Of a stretch of DNA of 9,684 nt, positions 7,077 through 9,684 are shown piece after piece; the first letter of the stretch is position 1; the number at the start of each line of letters is the position of its first letter. Source of the stretch: Chitinophagales bacterium (lineage in GTDB: Bacteria; Bacteroidota; Bacteroidia; Chitinophagales; BACL12). The stretch lies in assembly GCA_014380545.1 (NCBI GenBank), contig JACMJP010000122.1, forward strand, positions 1 to 9,684. The letters are read 5' to 3'. A model generated the notes under the pieces. It made no database searches, was not told the origin of the DNA, and saw only the letters and a program-made list of their open reading frames with translations. A program made the translations under genes and the position numbers.

Positions 7077-8030
7077 TCAAAACGCCTCCTTCACTATTTT
7101 TTTCATTGCATCCACATTCCCCATAGTATAATAATGCAAACAAGGAACACCGGCTTTTATTAATTCCCTTGATTGTTCAATGCACCAATCTGTTCCAACC
7201 TTTTTTATCTCATCGGCATTTTTACAATTCTCAATAGCATCACTTAATGCATCCGGAATATCAACATGAAATGTTCTCGGAATAGATTGAATTTGGCTTG
7301 CCGCAGTAATTGGTTTTATACCGGGAATTATCGGCACTATTATTCCCTCTTCCCGGCATTTATTTACAAACTCAAAATATTTTTTATTATCAAAAAACAT
7401 TTGTGTAACAATATATTCTGCTCCCACATCAATTTTTGCTTTTAAATATTTTAGATCACTTTTTAAATTCGGGCTTTCAAAATGTTTTTCAGGATATCCT
7501 GCAACACCAATATTAAAATCAGTTTTATATCCCTGTATGCTATCTTCTTCCAGGTAAATTCCTTTATTCATACTCACTGCCTGCCGCACAAGATCAGATG
7601 CAAATTTATGTCCCCCCGGTTCAGGAATAAAATCCCTTTCATTTTTTGCGGCATCTCCCCGTAACAATAAAATATTATCAATGCTTAAATAACTAAGATC
7701 TATTAATGCATCTTCTGTTTCTTCTCTTGTGAACCCGCCGCATATAATATGTGCTACTGCATCCACTTTATATTTGAATTGAATGGCTGCGCAAATACCA
7801 ACAGTGCCGGGGCGTTTTCTGATGAATACTTTATCAAAACTGTCGTCACCTCTTTTTTTAAATAAATATTCGCTGCGATGATATGTAACATTTATAAACG
7901 ATGGTTTAAATTCCATTAATGGATCCAGCACTTCATAAATACTCTGAATGCTCTTTCCTTTTAAAGGTGGAAGGATTTCAAAGCTTATTAATGTTTTATC
8001 TGCCTTGTTTATGTGTTCGGTTACTTTCAT
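7077..8030 (-). CDS. metF: Methylenetetrahydrofolate reductase
   Basis: FAD enzyme that reduces 5,10-methylene-THF to 5-methyl-THF, the methyl donor for methionine synthesis. The 317-aa product is close to the bacterial MetF length (E. coli 296) and covers one TIM barrel without a eukaryotic-type regulatory domain. Landmarks are SFEILPP (16-22), whose Glu18 matches the catalytic Glu28 of E. coli; INVTYH (46-51); LLRGD (122-126), with the Asp expected near the flavin; GVAGYPEKH (175-183); QMFFDN (210-215) and LHYYTMGN (298-305). The extra length includes a basic stretch (FKKRGDDSFDKVFIRKRPG, 57-75) before the GIC strand, which I recall in other Bacteroidota MetF. ATG at 8030 is the natural start. 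It is divergent from purD and convergent with the second outer-membrane gene. No metH or other methionine gene is adjacent, and I did not recognise a SAM riboswitch in the leader. Confidence 0.97.
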   Translation of the reverse strand: MKVTEHINKADKTLISFEILPPLKGKSIQSIYEVLDPLMEFKPSFINVTYHRSEYLFKKRGDDSFDKVFIRKRPGTVGICAAIQFKYKVDAVAHIICGGFTREETEDALIDLSYLSIDNILLLRGDAAKNERDFIPEPGGHKFASDLVRQAVSMNKGIYLEEDSIQGYKTDFNIGVAGYPEKHFESPNLKSDLKYLKAKIDVGAEYIVTQMFFDNKKYFEFVNKCREEGIIVPIIPGIKPITAASQIQSIPRTFHVDIPDALSDAIENCKNADEIKKVGTDWCIEQSRELIKAGVPCLHYYTMGNVDAMKKIVKEAF

Positions 8031-8084
8031 GAAATGAGTGATGAAAAATCAATAATGAGTTTTTGTTGGTCTAAAAATTTTTTG

Positions 8085-8092
8085 CAAATATA
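8085..8092 (-). promoter_or_regulatory. Candidate -7 promoter element for metF
   Basis: Minus-strand TATATTTG matches TAnnTTTG exactly, and the next base is C, as is often preferred. The metF ATG lies 54 nt further left, giving an expected leader of roughly 45-50 nt. No clear TTG is present at the expected -33 distance, which weakens the call. Confidence 0.45.
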
Positions 8093-8106
8093 GTTGTATG
8101 CCAACT
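8092..8106. repeat. Short inverted repeat abutting the metF -7 element
   Basis: AGTTG (8092-8096) and CAACT (8102-8106) are exact reverse complements around the five-base centre TATGC. The site touches the upstream edge of the candidate metF -7 element, within the presumed spacer, where a bound regulator would interfere with RNA polymerase. Arms of 5 bp are short, so this is only a candidate operator. Confidence 0.25.
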
Positions 8107-8152
8107 TTAAAATAAATATATAAACCGGTCATTATTCATCATGCATCAATCC

Positions 8153-8160
8153 TATCTTTG
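8153..8160 (+). promoter_or_regulatory. Candidate -7 promoter element for purD
   Basis: TATCTTTG followed by C matches the Bacteroidota -7 consensus at all fixed positions. Only five bases separate it from the purD ATG at 8166, so the transcript should start at or within a few bases of the start codon and be leaderless or nearly so. No clear -33 TTG is visible upstream. Confidence 0.55.
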
Positions 8161-8165
8161 CTCAT

Positions 8166-9437
8166 ATGAAAATTTTATTACTCGGTTCTGGAGGCAGGGA
8201 ACATGCAATGGCATGGAAAATAAGTAAATCAGCCCAATGTTCAACATTATATATTGCACCCGGCAATCCCGGTACTGCGGAGTGCGGAGAAAATATAAAT
8301 TTGGCTGCAACAGATTTTGATAAACTTGCTGCCTTCTGTATTGATAAAAAAATTGATATGGTTGTAGTTGGCCCTGAAGACCCTTTAGTAAATGGAGTAG
8401 TTGATTATTTTGCTGCAAATGATTTAATAAAACATATCCCTGTAATTGGTCCGAATAAAATGGCTGCACAAATGGAAGGAAGCAAAACATTTGCAAAAGC
8501 ATTTATGCAAAGAAATAATGTACAGACTCCTGCTTATAAAGAATTTTCCAAAGAAAATATTGATGCAGCAATTCATTATATAGATGAACATGCTTTGCCA
8601 ATTGTTTTAAAAGCAGATGGATTAGCCGCAGGGAAAGGTGTGATTATATGTGATACACATGAGCAGGCAATAAGTGAATTGCAATTAATGATGAGTGGAA
8701 AATTTGGAGAGGCAGGAAATAAAGTTGTGATAGAACAATTTTTAACCGGTGTAGAATTAACGGTAATTATTTTAACTGATGGTGAAAATTATCTGATGCT
8801 GCCACCATCAAAAGATTATAAAAAAATTGGTGATGGGGATACAGGATTAAATACCGGAGGTATGGGAGCAATTTCTCCACCTGCTTTTGCTACAGAAGAT
8901 TTTTTACAAAAAGTAAAAGAAAAGATAATTCATCCAACTTTAAATGGATTAAAAAAAGAAAATATTGAGTATAAAGGATTTCTATATTTTGGATTATTCA
9001 AATGCGGCGATGAACCTTATGTTATTGAATACAATGCAAGACTGGGTGATCCCGAAACACAGGTTATTTTACCGAGAATAAAAAATGATATATTAGATCT
9101 TTTCAAAGCAGTTGCTGAAAATAATTTAGGAAGTAAAAAATTAGAGACTGATGAAAGGGCATGTGCTACAGTCATTCTTGCCAGTCATGGTTACCCCTCA
9201 GCATTTGAAAAAGGGAAAATAATAACAGGAATGGAGAATACAGAAGATTGTTTATTGTTTCATGCAGCTACTAAAACTGATGAAACAAATAACTTAATTA
9301 CAAGTGGCGGAAGAGTATTAGCTGTTACAAGTTATGGAAAAAATCTGAGCGAAGCATTGCTCAACTGTTATGTAAATGCCGGAAGAATTTATTTTGAAAG
9401 CAGATATTTCAGAAGGGATATTGGTTGGGATATCTAA
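8166..9437 (+). CDS. purD: Phosphoribosylamine--glycine ligase (GAR synthetase)
   Basis: Catalyses step two of de novo purine synthesis: phosphoribosylamine + glycine + ATP gives glycinamide ribonucleotide, ADP and phosphate, in the cytosol. The product is 423 aa against 429 in E. coli, so it is full length. The N-domain opens with LLGSGGREHAMAWK (5-18) and contains VVGPEDPLVNG (67-77). The ATP-grasp part has VLKADGLAAGKGV (147-159), PPSKDYKKIGDGDTGLNTGG (213-232) with MGA after it, GFLYFG (271-276) and EYNARLGDPETQ (288-299), which holds the metal-binding residues. The C-domain carries the SGGRVLAVTSYG segment (380-391) and ends in the canonical YFRRDIG (414-420). It stands alone as a pur gene here, divergent from metF. 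ATG at 8166 immediately precedes the conserved first strand and follows a -7 promoter element by five bases. Confidence 0.98.
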   Translation: MKILLLGSGGREHAMAWKISKSAQCSTLYIAPGNPGTAECGENINLAATDFDKLAAFCIDKKIDMVVVGPEDPLVNGVVDYFAANDLIKHIPVIGPNKMAAQMEGSKTFAKAFMQRNNVQTPAYKEFSKENIDAAIHYIDEHALPIVLKADGLAAGKGVIICDTHEQAISELQLMMSGKFGEAGNKVVIEQFLTGVELTVIILTDGENYLMLPPSKDYKKIGDGDTGLNTGGMGAISPPAFATEDFLQKVKEKIIHPTLNGLKKENIEYKGFLYFGLFKCGDEPYVIEYNARLGDPETQVILPRIKNDILDLFKAVAENNLGSKKLETDERACATVILASHGYPSAFEKGKIITGMENTEDCLLFHAATKTDETNNLITSGGRVLAVTSYGKNLSEALLNCYVNAGRIYFESRYFRRDIGWDI

Positions 9438-9450
9438 ATTAAATTTATAA

Positions 9451-9684
9451 TCATATCTTTTCAAACATAATTCGTGACCGCCCTTTTTGTGTAATTATAT
9501 CAATAAAGTAAATGCCTGCAGGATAATTTTTTATATTGATAGTTTCATCTAAAATCAAAGCAGATTCTGCAATACTATTGAATACTACTTGTCCTGATGA
9601 ATGAATTATCCTAATGTTTACTTTTGATTGATAAAACAAATTTCCTTCTATTTTAAATTGATCTGTTGCCGGATTTGGATAAAC
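9451..9684 (-). CDS. C-terminal sorting domain of a type IX secretion cargo protein (3' end only)
   Basis: The last 77 residues of a protein whose gene enters from beyond the right edge. The visible part starts VYPNPATDQFKIEG, the standard opening of the type A sorting domain recognised by the type IX secretion system (por/gld machinery). It continues with the typical strand pattern: VNIRIIHSSGQVV, then INIKNYPAGIYFIDI, then a short basic end (GRSRIMFEKI). In known systems this domain directs export across the outer membrane and is removed or exchanged for a surface anchor. The passenger domain that would reveal function lies outside the window. A shorter reading from a TTG at 9639 would start mid-domain and is wrong. 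The stop is 13 nt from the purD stop on the opposite strand. Confidence 0.92.
   Translation of the reverse strand, partial: VYPNPATDQFKIEGNLFYQSKVNIRIIHSSGQVVFNSIAESALILDETINIKNYPAGIYFIDIITQKGRSRIMFEKI

Noticed and set aside
7068..7084. Inverted repeat CGTTT/AAACG between the convergent outer-membrane gene and metF, as a bidirectional terminator
   Set aside because: The stem is only 5 bp, it runs into metF coding sequence, and there is no T run on either side.
8031..8165. SAM or folate riboswitch upstream of metF
   Set aside because: The leader left of the candidate -7 element is only about 50 nt of AT-rich sequence with no paired architecture I recognise.
8152..8502. 116-codon minus-strand open frame opposite the 5' end of purD
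   Set aside because: Its Gln/Leu-rich composition mirrors purD codons in antisense, and purD is certain there.

Overview
The window comes from a low-GC Bacteroidota chromosome. Two observations point there. The gene cut off at the right edge encodes a type IX secretion C-terminal sorting domain, a hallmark of that phylum, and three intergenic regions carry the Bacteroidota -7 promoter element TAnnTTTG. The region is mostly core housekeeping. I see no phage, transposon, CRISPR array, toxin-antitoxin or defence genes, and no rRNA or tRNA. I did not find a previously undescribed system. The least explained parts are a pair of outer-membrane-like genes in the middle and the secreted proteins at both edges.

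Left block, minus strand (about 1 to 4657). Transcription runs leftward from a promoter inside the birA/rsfS divergence: rsfS (ribosome silencing factor), then ftsH (membrane AAA+ protease) 16 nt later. A strong intrinsic terminator follows ftsH. Beyond it lie a LUD-domain (LutC/YkgG-like) gene, lpxH (lipid A biosynthesis hydrolase) and the 5' part of a secreted propeller-like protein. These three overlap by 17 and 11 nt, so they are probably one translationally coupled unit. From memory, rsfS-ftsH-LUD beside birA is a recurrent order in Bacteroidota.

Centre, plus strand (4696 to 7062). birA (biotin protein ligase without the DNA-binding domain) diverges from rsfS, with the two 5' ends almost touching and neither gene using ATG. 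It is followed by two unassigned secreted proteins of 236 and 228 aa that look like diverged tandem copies of a small outer-membrane beta-barrel.

Right block. metF (minus; methylenetetrahydrofolate reductase) and purD (plus; glycinamide ribonucleotide synthetase) diverge from a 135-nt region with one -7 element for each. The two link folate one-carbon metabolism with purine synthesis, which uses folate-borne one-carbon units, although PurD itself does not. The purD element sits so close to its ATG that the mRNA should be leaderless or nearly so. The window ends in the C-terminus of a type IX secretion cargo protein convergent with purD.

Start codons are the main annotation uncertainty. The longest-ORF starts of the LUD gene and rsfS fall inside a terminator hairpin and upstream of a promoter respectively, so I shortened both.
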